A DNA stretch of 64,000 bases from Streptomyces sp. LUP47B (GTDB lineage: Bacteria; Actinomycetota; Actinomycetes; Streptomycetales; Streptomycetaceae), in NCBI RefSeq assembly GCF_001746295.1, contig NZ_MJAH01000017.1, positions 85,589-149,588 of the forward strand. Reading direction: 5' to 3'. Below the pieces are notes generated by a model, which was not told where the DNA came from, ran no database searches, and worked only from the letters and a program-made list of their open reading frames with translations. Both the position numbers and the translations under genes were made by a program. Every line of letters starts with the position of its first letter. Position 1 is the first letter of the stretch. Below are positions 31,927 through 39,012 of the stretch, piece by piece.

Positions 31927-34161
31927 TCAGCGTGGAGTCGCCCCTGAACACACGCCTGCCGACGCCTTCTCGCTCCCCACATGCGGCAGAGCGAGCGCCA
32001 GGTAGGGATTGGTCGACAACTTCGCCCTGATGCCCAGCGTCGCGGTCGCCGCGGTCAGGGTCATGGCATAGGTGTCCACCGCCCGGCTGACATTGGGGGC
32101 TTCGAGGCTGTCCCGGGTCACCAGCCGGTCCAGGTCCACATAGGCGGAGCGAACGGTCTCGATCCAGCGGTACACGTGCCAGTCGAGACGCCAGCCCCTT
32201 GTGCAGTCCTCCGACAACAGCTGTGACCAGCGGTCGAACATCCGTGCTCGGATCTCGGGGAGGGTCGGCGTCAGGTGCATGTGGCGAACGAGGTCGTAGA
32301 GGGGGTCACCCACCATCGCCATCTCCCAGTCGATCAGGGTCAGGCCCGTGCCGTCCTCGCGACGGATCATGTTCCACGGATTGAGGTCTCCGTGCAGAAG
32401 CACGTCACGTCGAGAAGTCACCTTGTGTCGGCGGAGGATCTGCTCAAGACGGAAACCAGTGGTGGGCAGCCCGAGTTGACCCGCCAGTTGAAGGGTCTCC
32501 TTCGGCAGGTCCGACACCATCCGGATCAGTTCCTTGCACAGTTGCTCGTGGAACACCGCGGCCGGCCTGTCGGAGTCCTTCGTCAGCTTCGCGCAGTCGA
32601 CCTGTGTGAGGGCATGGAGCTGGTTCACCAGATCGTCCGCCTCATGCGGCAGGAGGCCACCTTCAGGGTGGTCGGGAGACCGGAGCTCCCCCTCCGGTCC
32701 TTCGAAGGAATGGATGGTGAACTGGTCACCCAGTTCGCTGGTCCCCAGGGCCAGCACGCGCGGCGCGCGCACGGCCACGCCCGAATCCTCGATCGCCCGT
32801 AGCACCGCGTGCTCATTCAGGAACCGGCGCTCCCGGGATTCTCCAGCTCCCACCTTGCGCCGCACCATCACGGGAAACGGCACCCCATCCACCCGCACAG
32901 CCGTACTGAGGTGGGCCGTCCCCTTGAAAACCCGGTCGGCCGAGGCCGCCCCCTCCTCGAAGAGAGCTTCCTGCACTGCCGCCTCAGGGAACCTCGGTCG
33001 TACCGGGACCCTCTCGTCACGCACCCAGGAGATCGACGACACTGCTCGGTCGCGGCTGTGCCGCTTGCCGTGGGACACGTTCCAGCGGAAGAGAATGCGC
33101 TCGATGGCCTTCTCGTCCGGGACGTTCTTCAGCCGGAGCGGCTCCTCGGCTGCTTGCAGCGCCCAGAACACCGCCTCGGTCGCTGCCTCCAAGTCCTTCT
33201 GGTCAAACGATTCCCCCAAGGACGTCGCCGCGCGCATCACGTCCGGATAGACCGACTGGGCGTGTTCGAAAGCGACGTAGTGCCGCAGGTCGCGCTCCAG
33301 GCCGTTGACGGCCTTGGGGCGCCGCACCGCCATCGCCGAGCGCCACGCGTCGACCGCCTCGTCCCACTGCTCCGTGGGGTAGCCCATGCGCACCAGATGG
33401 GTGGCCAGATCGTGCAGTGGGTCGCCGTAGCTCGACAGCTCCCAGTCCACGCAGATCAATGGGGGACCGGCCTCGTACGACACGATGACGTTGTCGCGGT
33501 GCAGGTCCGTGTGGAGAAGGCTGAAAGGACGACTGATCATCGCGGGCACGCGCTCAGCGAACCGCACCATGGCATCCTCGGGGATGCCGAGCATCGCGAA
33601 CAGACCGCCGAACCTGTCCCAGTTGCGCTGACGGACCTGCGTCTCCGTGGCCAGGGCCAGCGTGCGCAGAAAGGCCCGGCTGTCCCGGCTGGACCGGGGC
33701 CAGGACTGTGGCAGGGGGGGTAGCTCTTTCCTGCCGACCTGTGTCATGTCCGCCAGCAGTTCGGCGAGAGCCCGGACCAGATGCTGGTCCACCGGCTTGC
33801 CGTTGGGGCAGACGCTCGACAGGGGGACGCCGTCCACGTAACTCATGACCGCGATGTCGCCGTACTTCAACAGGCACCGCGGCACATGGGGGAGAACGCC
33901 GCCGATCGCCTTGAGGATCTCCGCTTCGTCCTGCCAGGTCCGGATCACCACCGGCAACGCGGAGCGCTGGCGCTCACGCACCATGATGAACTTGTGATCC
34001 GTCAGCTGATCAAGCGAGGGCGGTGGCGGAACAATGTAGTTCAGGTTGTGGTGACCGCGGGTGAGTCTCCCCGCGGACCTGGCGTGGGAGACCAACTCAC
34101 CGAGCGCCTCGCGGGCCGCCTGCCCCGCAAACGCGGTGGCAGGCCCGGATGGAACACCCAC
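31927..34161 (-). CDS. Tandem aminoglycoside-phosphotransferase-type double kinase
   Basis: A 744-residue protein holding two complete APH/choline-kinase-like domains. Domain 1 (about 35-350) has His217-Thr-Asp219...Asn224 and Asp239-Trp-Glu with SSYGDPLHD. Domain 2 (about 400-735) has His590-Gly-Asp592...Asn597 and Asp611-Trp-Glu with MVGDPLYD. Both keep the catalytic Asp, the Asn and the metal-binding Asp, so both may phosphorylate. Single-domain APH proteins are about 250-320 residues; a double one is unusual. The GTG at 34161 has AGGAG five bases upstream; an earlier GTG overlaps that site. It is downstream of a GntR gene (170-base gap). Substrate unknown. Confidence 0.9.
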   Translation of the reverse strand: MGVPSGPATAFAGQAAREALGELVSHARSAGRLTRGHHNLNYIVPPPPSLDQLTDHKFIMVRERQRSALPVVIRTWQDEAEILKAIGGVLPHVPRCLLKYGDIAVMSYVDGVPLSSVCPNGKPVDQHLVRALAELLADMTQVGRKELPPLPQSWPRSSRDSRAFLRTLALATETQVRQRNWDRFGGLFAMLGIPEDAMVRFAERVPAMISRPFSLLHTDLHRDNVIVSYEAGPPLICVDWELSSYGDPLHDLATHLVRMGYPTEQWDEAVDAWRSAMAVRRPKAVNGLERDLRHYVAFEHAQSVYPDVMRAATSLGESFDQKDLEAATEAVFWALQAAEEPLRLKNVPDEKAIERILFRWNVSHGKRHSRDRAVSSISWVRDERVPVRPRFPEAAVQEALFEEGAASADRVFKGTAHLSTAVRVDGVPFPVMVRRKVGAGESRERRFLNEHAVLRAIEDSGVAVRAPRVLALGTSELGDQFTIHSFEGPEGELRSPDHPEGGLLPHEADDLVNQLHALTQVDCAKLTKDSDRPAAVFHEQLCKELIRMVSDLPKETLQLAGQLGLPTTGFRLEQILRRHKVTSRRDVLLHGDLNPWNMIRREDGTGLTLIDWEMAMVGDPLYDLVRHMHLTPTLPEIRARMFDRWSQLLSEDCTRGWRLDWHVYRWIETVRSAYVDLDRLVTRDSLEAPNVSRAVDTYAMTLTAATATLGIRAKLSTNPYLALALPHVGSEKASAGVCSGATPR

Positions 34162-34337
34162 GGGCACTCCTGAGCAACTATGCAGCGCCTCCGATTTTCA
34201 TGCGCAGCACGAGAGGGACCACACTGTAGTGCCCAAGCGACCCCGACGGGGCTTATTCGGGACTTGCTACCCAGACGAAACAGGATTCACTCCTGGGCTT
34301 CATACCGTTCGAGAAATGTAACGAACAGCCACCTCGG

Positions 34338-35225
34338 TCAAGACGGTTCATAGCGGTGCCAGCACGAGTCGAACCAGTCCTGCCAGCTCTGCATGAACAC
34401 CGATCCGGTCGCGTTGGGGTCACCGTCGTCCTTGACGTGCCGTATCAAGGTCGAGCCCAGCCCCAGGACATCCCAGGCATCGATCACGGAGTCGTCGTCC
34501 ATCAGGATCCTGCGCTCCACGATCTTGTACGGACCGAGCAGTCCTTCGACACCGCGCCGCAGATACAGCTTGTGCGTGGGCACGAGCGGCACCTCACGGA
34601 CTGTCACATCCACGTCGGGTACCAGCTTGTCCGTCTTGAGGTTGCGCAGAGCATCACGCAACGAGGAGGTATGGCGCCGAATGAGCTCCCGCGTTCGGGC
34701 CTGCAGAATGCGGTCCAATTCCTCCACATCGTCGCCGGCCGCGCCCTTCACCCCTCTGGCCCGCGGATAGGGCAGCTCGATCGACTCGGAAGGGAGCAGT
34801 ATCCGGAGCTCGATGCGCTCGGGGGCGGCGATCTGGCCATTGCGGATGGCATCGGCCTGCACCCGCACCTGGGTGTCAAGGCTCTCCGACGTGAACGTGA
34901 AGACATCCAGCTCCACAACCGGCTGGGCGAACACACGGGCGACGAAGGGTCCGAGCGCTATACGACCGGGAGACGCCTTCGGCTGCGTCGTCACGTGGAT
35001 GGGGAGCGTCACCCGAACCTTCGAGCCACTGCCCCGACGGGACTCGATCCAGCCCTCGGTCTTCAGCTCCTCCAGGACGCGCTGGATCGTGTCGCGCGAG
35101 ACCTCGAACTCTTCGGCGAGAGCGCGCTGCGCGGGCAGGTGGTAACCCGGCCGGTACTCGCCGCCGGAGATACGCGACCGCAGCGTCGCCAGGATGGTGG
35201 CCCCCTTGCCGCGTTCTTCGCTCAC
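34338..35225 (-). CDS. GntR-type regulator with RILLP effector domain (first of three)
   Basis: A 295-residue regulator. A GntR winged helix (ILATLRSRISGGEYRPGYHLPAQRALAEEFEVSRDTIQRVLEEL region, about 10-75) is followed by a C-terminal domain (about 90-295) that is neither FCD nor an obvious UTRA. Landmarks are RIELRILLPS, RRHTSSLRDALRNL, HKLYLRRGVEGL and FMQSWQDWFDSCWH. The same landmarks recur in the two GntR proteins at 36198 and 37481, so the three share an ancestral sensor domain. It precedes the double kinase gene on the same strand, and I infer that it controls it. The start is GTG at 35223-35225. Confidence 0.86.
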   Translation of the reverse strand: MSEERGKGATILATLRSRISGGEYRPGYHLPAQRALAEEFEVSRDTIQRVLEELKTEGWIESRRGSGSKVRVTLPIHVTTQPKASPGRIALGPFVARVFAQPVVELDVFTFTSESLDTQVRVQADAIRNGQIAAPERIELRILLPSESIELPYPRARGVKGAAGDDVEELDRILQARTRELIRRHTSSLRDALRNLKTDKLVPDVDVTVREVPLVPTHKLYLRRGVEGLLGPYKIVERRILMDDDSVIDAWDVLGLGSTLIRHVKDDGDPNATGSVFMQSWQDWFDSCWHRYEPS

Positions 35226-35463
35226 ACCGCGACCGTACCTCCCTCACCGGCCACTCAAACCGCTTTCAGTCCACAGGCAGTCAACTTGGCCCAGTCAACA
35301 GCCCAATATTTACAAGCGGGTTAGTCGATCAAGCGGTCAGGGCACAACCAAACCCAAGGCAACCAGTCCAATTGGACCGCCAATTGATCAGTCTCATCAA
35401 AGTGGACGGGAGGTGGACGGCATGGCGGACCGGTTACGCGCGGATGAGGGTGCGCCCGACAGC
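35226..35463. promoter_or_regulatory. Regulatory region upstream of the first GntR gene
   Basis: An AT-richer stretch with a perfect 12-base palindrome GTCCAATTGGAC (35366-35377) followed by CCAATTG. It also has two copies of CAGTCAAC 14 bases apart (near 35276 and 35290). No confident gene: an ATG at 35422 has a good ribosome-binding site, but its frame runs antisense through the HAD gene with no recognisable domain. Confidence 0.5.
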
Positions 35464-36198
35464 TCAGGAAGGGCTGCGCAGGACGTCCAGCACCTGCTCC
35501 AACGAGCCCACCACGACCTCGGCACCCGCATCCCTGAGGACTTGCTCCTTGCCCGCATTACGCGCGTAGCCAAGAAACGACACTCCGGCCCGTTGGGCGG
35601 CCTGGAGGTCCGTCGCCGTGTCGCCGATCATCAGCGTGGCGGACGGAACGGCGCCCATGGCCTTGATGGCCTCTTCCAGGCAATGCGGGTCCGGTTTCAT
35701 CAGATCGAGGTTCGCCGTGCGGCCGTAGACGTGAGGGAAGCAGTCCGCCAGTCCGCGGCTCTCGACGTATGCCGCTGCCGCGAGGGCGGCGTTGTTCGTG
35801 GTGATCGCGAACTTGACACCGAGCGACGACCACGTCCTGATCAGCGGGTCGGCATGCGGGGTGGGCATCGCCTTCGAGACGGCCTCCAGTTCGCGCCGGG
35901 TGAGCCACTCCTCCAGCGCGAGAACCAGATCGCTGCCGCGGTGCCGTTCATGGACGCCACGCAGCGCTACGTGGGGATCGTCGCCGGATCGTTCCTGCGC
36001 GGTCAGGAGGGCGCCCATGCCCAACCCGTCGATCATGGCGACCAGTTGCCCGGCTATCTCATGCGCCGGATACCCCGCGAACAACTGGCACATCGGCCCG
36101 TCCATGTCCCAGAGCACGTACCGAGCGGAGGCGACCAGTGATGCGAGTCGTGCTGTCTCTGCTGTCACCGGTTCAGTGTGCGTCGTCTCAGGAGTCAC
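35464..36198 (-). CDS. HAD-family phosphatase (phosphoglycolate phosphatase-like)
   Basis: A 244-residue HAD hydrolase. Motif I is VLWDMDGPMC, the motif II Thr is in FAITTNNAAL, motif III is MKPDPHCLEEAI and motif IV is MIGDTATDLQAAQRAG. The catalytic Asp pair is kept, although position +4 is Gly-Pro rather than Gly-Thr. The GTG start at 36198 shares a base with the TAG stop of the upstream GntR gene (TAGTG), so translation is coupled and the two proteins should be made together. Substrate unknown; a sugar or polyol phosphate is plausible given the neighbouring kinases. Confidence 0.87.
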   Translation of the reverse strand: MTPETTHTEPVTAETARLASLVASARYVLWDMDGPMCQLFAGYPAHEIAGQLVAMIDGLGMGALLTAQERSGDDPHVALRGVHERHRGSDLVLALEEWLTRRELEAVSKAMPTPHADPLIRTWSSLGVKFAITTNNAALAAAAYVESRGLADCFPHVYGRTANLDLMKPDPHCLEEAIKAMGAVPSATLMIGDTATDLQAAQRAGVSFLGYARNAGKEQVLRDAGAEVVVGSLEQVLDVLRSPS

Positions 36199-37073
36199 TA
36201 GGAGAGTGTCAGGTCCGTCGTGATGGTTTCCCAGAGGGCGTCGAACCACTTCTGCGATTGGACGACGAACGCCGCGTCCCGCTCGCCGGTGTTCTTCGCG
36301 AAGGAGAAGAGCAGCGACTCCGTGCCGAGGACGTCGTACATGTCGAGAATCCCGGCATCCGTGGCCTCCTCCCGGCGCGCGACCATGTAGTAGGCGATCA
36401 ACGCCTCCGACTCGTTGAGCAGGTACAGCTTCACCGGTGGGGTGAACGGCAGCGCGCGGAATCTGACCTTGACGTCGATCCCGTGGGAGGAGCGCAGGGA
36501 ACGGAGGTTGTGGCGCAGGACGTGACCCTGGGCGTTGCGCATCTCCAGCCAGCGCTGGTGGACCGGGTTGTCGTCTTCAGGGGCCTCGACCGGCACCGGG
36601 AAGGCCAGGTTGATGTCCCGGGACGGCAGCAGGATGCGGACGTCGATGGACTCGGGGCGTATCCGGCCCTCATGGATGAGGCGGACCGGCTCGCTCAGGG
36701 CCACCATCAGGGTCTCCGAGGTCAGGCACGCCGCGTCGATGCGGACGTGCGGACCGGAGAAGGCCTCCGTGAGGCGGGGGGCGAGGCCGACCATGGTCGG
36801 CTGCGGCTCCCCCGACAGCCCGGGCACCCGCTCCGCGATCCGCGGCGGACTCCCCTTGCTCACATTGCTGAGCAACCCGTCCTGTTGCAGTGCGCGCAGC
36901 GCCTGGCGGACCGCGCCCCGTTCCACGCCGAACTCCTCCGCGAGTTCGGCCTGCGTGGGGAGGCGGTCGCCGGCCCTGAGGTCGCCCCCGCGGATGCGTT
37001 CCCGCAGGGTGTCGGCGATTTCCTGGGGCGAGAGCCTTCTGCTGCCGTTCACTGCCACGTTCTCCTGAGTCAC
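36198..37073 (-). CDS. GntR-type regulator with RILLP effector domain (second)
   Basis: A regulator of about 291 residues: GntR HTH (LRERIRGGDLRAGDRLPTQAELAEEFGVERGAVRQALRALQ region) and the shared C-terminal domain with ESIDVRILLPSRDI, LRHNLRSLRSSHGIDV, FTPPVKLYLLN and SQKWFDALWETI. It is clearly paralogous to the GntR at 37481. I place the start at GTG 37073, exactly where a TANNNT -10 (37080-37085) predicts transcription to begin, implying a leaderless mRNA. A TTG two codons earlier and GTGs further down are alternatives. The HAD gene is coupled at its stop. The divergent small hydrophobic gene is the likely target. Confidence 0.85.
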   Translation of the reverse strand: MTQENVAVNGSRRLSPQEIADTLRERIRGGDLRAGDRLPTQAELAEEFGVERGAVRQALRALQQDGLLSNVSKGSPPRIAERVPGLSGEPQPTMVGLAPRLTEAFSGPHVRIDAACLTSETLMVALSEPVRLIHEGRIRPESIDVRILLPSRDINLAFPVPVEAPEDDNPVHQRWLEMRNAQGHVLRHNLRSLRSSHGIDVKVRFRALPFTPPVKLYLLNESEALIAYYMVARREEATDAGILDMYDVLGTESLLFSFAKNTGERDAAFVVQSQKWFDALWETITTDLTLS

Positions 37074-37256
37074 GACCAAACGTTACAACTCCGATCCATC
37101 TAAGGGGAGTTGTCTGAAAGTTGTTTATCAACCCCAACCAAGTGGGGACAACATAGTCAGAGTTGGTTGCCAACTTGGATGAGTTGGCGGAAGTTTTACC
37201 TCCTCGCCCGCCTCACCGCCCGCCTCACCGCCCGCAAGTCCGAAGGGGGAACCAAC
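37071..37256. promoter_or_regulatory. Divergent control region of GntR/small-protein module A
   Basis: It holds a TAACGT -10 for the GntR gene at 37080-37085 and a dyad AGTTGG-TTG-CCAACT at 37161-37175. The dyad is nearly equidistant from both starts (about 85 bases). The first about 40 bases are strongly conserved with module B (38390-38440), and the dyad recurs there. Confidence 0.7.
37161..37175. promoter_or_regulatory. GntR operator candidate, module A
   Basis: AGTTGG-TTG-CCAACT, a 6-3-6 perfect dyad. The same dyad with longer arms occurs at the same distance in module B, which argues for function. Confidence 0.7.
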
Positions 37257-37445
37257 ATGCCGGCCCTCGCCCTCCTCTCCGCCGTCTTCGTCGTCGGCGT
37301 CGAGCAGACCCTGCAGTGGAAGTACGGCGCCAGCGGCATCATCGGGATGCTGCTGCTCACCATCGGCATCAAGGCCAAGAACCCCGCGATCAGTTCGACC
37401 GGGGCCGTGGTTCTCGCTCTGCTGGTCGCGGGGCCCGCCCTATGA
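37257..37445 (+). CDS. Small hydrophobic protein A (62 residues)
   Basis: A very hydrophobic 62-residue protein with two probable membrane helices (about 4-19 and 44-60) and a central amphipathic stretch containing QWKYGASGI and LTIGIKAKN. It is about half identical to the protein at 38585, the pair sharing QWK-aromatic-GA-GI, LTIG-hydrophobic-K-x-KN and GAV. Start ATG 37257 after AAGGGGGA. It is divergent from the second GntR gene. I do not recognise a family; a small membrane effector or bacteriocin/toxin-like peptide is possible, but this is conjecture. Confidence 0.8.
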   Translation: MPALALLSAVFVVGVEQTLQWKYGASGIIGMLLLTIGIKAKNPAISSTGAVVLALLVAGPAL

Positions 37446-37466
37446 TCCGAACGCGCCCTGCTCCGC

Positions 37467-37524
37467 CACTGTGGGAGACGTCAGCCCGTGAGCGCCAGCT
37501 CCGAACTGATCGTCTCCCACAGTG
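37467..37524. terminator. 14-bp inverted repeat at the convergent end of module A and the third GntR gene
   Basis: CACTGTGGGAGACG (37467-37480) pairs perfectly with 37511-37524, 30 bases apart. The right arm is inside the last codons of the GntR gene. It probably terminates the small gene A. Confidence 0.65.
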
Positions 37525-38392
37525 CGTTGAACCACAGATGGGACTGCTCCACGAAGGCCGTGTCCCGCAGGCCGGCGCCCTGTTCGAAGGCGAACAGCAT
37601 CGACTGGGTGCCCTCGGAGTCGTAGAGCTCCAGGTGCTCGTGGTCGATCTCCTCCTTGCGGCGCGTCAGCGTGTAGTACGCGAACAGCGCCTCCATGCCG
37701 TTGAGAAGGTACAGCTTCACCGGTGGCGTGAAGGGCAGGGCACGGAAGGAGACGTGGACGTCGATGCCGTGCGTGGCACGCAGGGCCAGGAGGTTGTGCC
37801 GCAGGACCTGCCCCTGCGCGTTGCGCTGGGCCAGCCAGCGCTCGTGGACCGGGTCGTCGTCGCCACGGTCCTCGACGGACACCGGGAAGGCGAGGTCGAT
37901 GTCCCGGCCCGGCAGCAGCACGCGTACGTCGATCTTGGCCGGATTCAGCCGTCCGGCGTGGATCTGGCGCAGCCCCTCGCCGAAGGCGAGGTTGAGGGAC
38001 ACCGACGTCAGGCACAGCGCGTCCACCTCGACGTGCGGGGCCTCGAAGGCGGTGGCGATCCGGGGGCCGAGGGCGACCATCGTGGGCTGCGGGGCCGCTC
38101 CCGGGCCGGTGAGCGCCGCGCTGAGCCCCAGGTCGGGGGCGACGGTCGCCGGGCTTCCCTTGGAGACGTTGGTGAGCAGGCGTTCCGTCTGCAGCAGGTA
38201 CAGCGCCTGCCGTACGACCCCGCGCTCGACGCCGAACTCCTCTGCCAGCCGCGCCTGTGTGGGCATGCGCTGACCTGCCCGCAGCGTGCCGGACCGGATC
38301 CGGGCGCGGAGCTCGTCGGCCACCTCGCGAGGTGACGTGTGTGGCCGCTGTGACCTCTTCCGTCCATTGACGGAGGCGTGTTTCGGGTCCAC
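37481..38392 (-). CDS. GntR-type regulator with RILLP effector domain (third)
   Basis: A regulator of about 303 residues paralogous to the second GntR: HTH (LRARIRSGTLRAGQRMPTQARLAEEFGVERGVVRQALYLLQ region) and the shared domain with KIDVRVLLPGRDI, LRHNLLALRATHGIDV, FTPPVKLYLLNGMEAL and SHLWFNALWETI. The start is GTG 38392, again 6 bases after a TAGTGT -10 (38399-38404), so a leaderless transcript is likely. The ribosome-binding site is poor, as expected for leaderless genes. It is divergent from small protein B. Confidence 0.85.
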   Translation of the reverse strand: MDPKHASVNGRKRSQRPHTSPREVADELRARIRSGTLRAGQRMPTQARLAEEFGVERGVVRQALYLLQTERLLTNVSKGSPATVAPDLGLSAALTGPGAAPQPTMVALGPRIATAFEAPHVEVDALCLTSVSLNLAFGEGLRQIHAGRLNPAKIDVRVLLPGRDIDLAFPVSVEDRGDDDPVHERWLAQRNAQGQVLRHNLLALRATHGIDVHVSFRALPFTPPVKLYLLNGMEALFAYYTLTRRKEEIDHEHLELYDSEGTQSMLFAFEQGAGLRDTAFVEQSHLWFNALWETISSELALTG

Positions 38393-38478
38393 GACCAAAC
38401 ACTACAACTTCCCGCCATCTTTGGGCAGTTCACTGGAAGGTGGTTATGAGCCGCATCCAAGCGGAGATAAGTACAGTG

Positions 38479-38495
38479 AAGTTGGTCGCCAACTT
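38479..38495. promoter_or_regulatory. GntR operator candidate, module B
   Basis: AAGTTGG-TCG-CCAACTT, a perfect 7-3-7 dyad 87 bases from the GntR start and 90 from small gene B. A second 10-bp palindrome, GTTGGCCAAC, lies at 38532-38541. Confidence 0.75.
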
Positions 38496-38584
38496 GAGCA
38501 ATCTTGAGAAACATGGTCAAAGCTTCACAGGGTTGGCCAACTCGGCGGTCGACAGGGGCCACCGTCCCGAAGGGGGGACCCGTC

Positions 38585-38770
38585 ATGCCGTTCATCGCAG
38601 TCGCCATCGCCGCCCTCGCCGTCGGCTTCGAAGCACTCGTGCAGTGGAAGTGGGGTGCGATGGGCATCGTGGCGTTCGTCGCGCTGACCATCGGCGTCAA
38701 GTCCAAGAACCTCGCGATCGGTGGCATCGGAGCGGTCATCCTCGTGATGCTGCTCGCCCAGTCCGGATGA
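38585..38770 (+). CDS. Small hydrophobic protein B (61 residues)
   Basis: A 61-residue hydrophobic protein, paralogue of the one at 37257: MPFIAVAIAALAVGFEALVQWKWGA, then LTIGVKSKN and GAVILVMLL. Predicted membrane segments are about 4-20 and 44-58. Start ATG 38585 after AAGGGGGGA. The conserved KxKN between the segments suggests a short positively charged cytoplasmic or surface loop. Same architecture, promoter and divergent regulator as module A, so the pair arose by duplication of a whole module. Confidence 0.8.
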   Translation: MPFIAVAIAALAVGFEALVQWKWGAMGIVAFVALTIGVKSKNLAIGGIGAVILVMLLAQSG

Positions 38771-38804
38771 CGCCCGCCCGCCGGGCCCAGGATCCGGCTG
38801 ATCG

Positions 38805-38826
38805 GGCTCCCTTCCGGAGGGGAGCC
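38805..38826. terminator. Terminator hairpin after small protein B
   Basis: GGCTCCC (38805-38811) pairs with GGGAGCC (38820-38826) around TTCCGGAG, 35 bases after the small gene stop. Confidence 0.7.
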
Positions 38827-38850
38827 GGGAGCCCGGTCGGTCTGCACAGT

Positions 38851-38960
38851 CACAACTGAACACTGACAACTGAACAGCAGCGACAGTTGCACACACCGCA
38901 CAGCCACAACAGAACAGTCACAACAGAACACGGGCACGACCGCACAGCCACAACTGAACA
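38851..38960. repeat. Five copies of a CACAACTGAACA-type repeat
   Basis: The 12-base unit (C/G)ACAAC(T/A)GAACA occurs at 38851, 38865, 38905, 38919 and 38949, all in the same orientation, with start-to-start spacings of 14, 40, 14 and 30. The region is unusually AC-rich and not coding on either strand. It resembles iterons or regulator half-sites. It lies between small gene B and the convergent Eis-like gene. Confidence 0.8.
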
Positions 38961-39012
38961 GCTCGCTACGGATGCGAAGCAACCGCCCACCCGTCCCCGC
39001 CAGAAGGGAACG

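Noticed and set aside
35422..36141. Plus-strand ORF with good ribosome-binding site (GGGAGGTGG before ATG 35422)
   Set aside because: It runs antisense through the HAD gene, has no recognisable domain, and its composition fits the reverse frame of the HAD gene. The HAD frame has all four catalytic motifs.
38851..38960. CRISPR array
   Set aside because: Repeats are only 12 bases, spacings are irregular (2 to 28 bases between units), and no cas genes are in the window.
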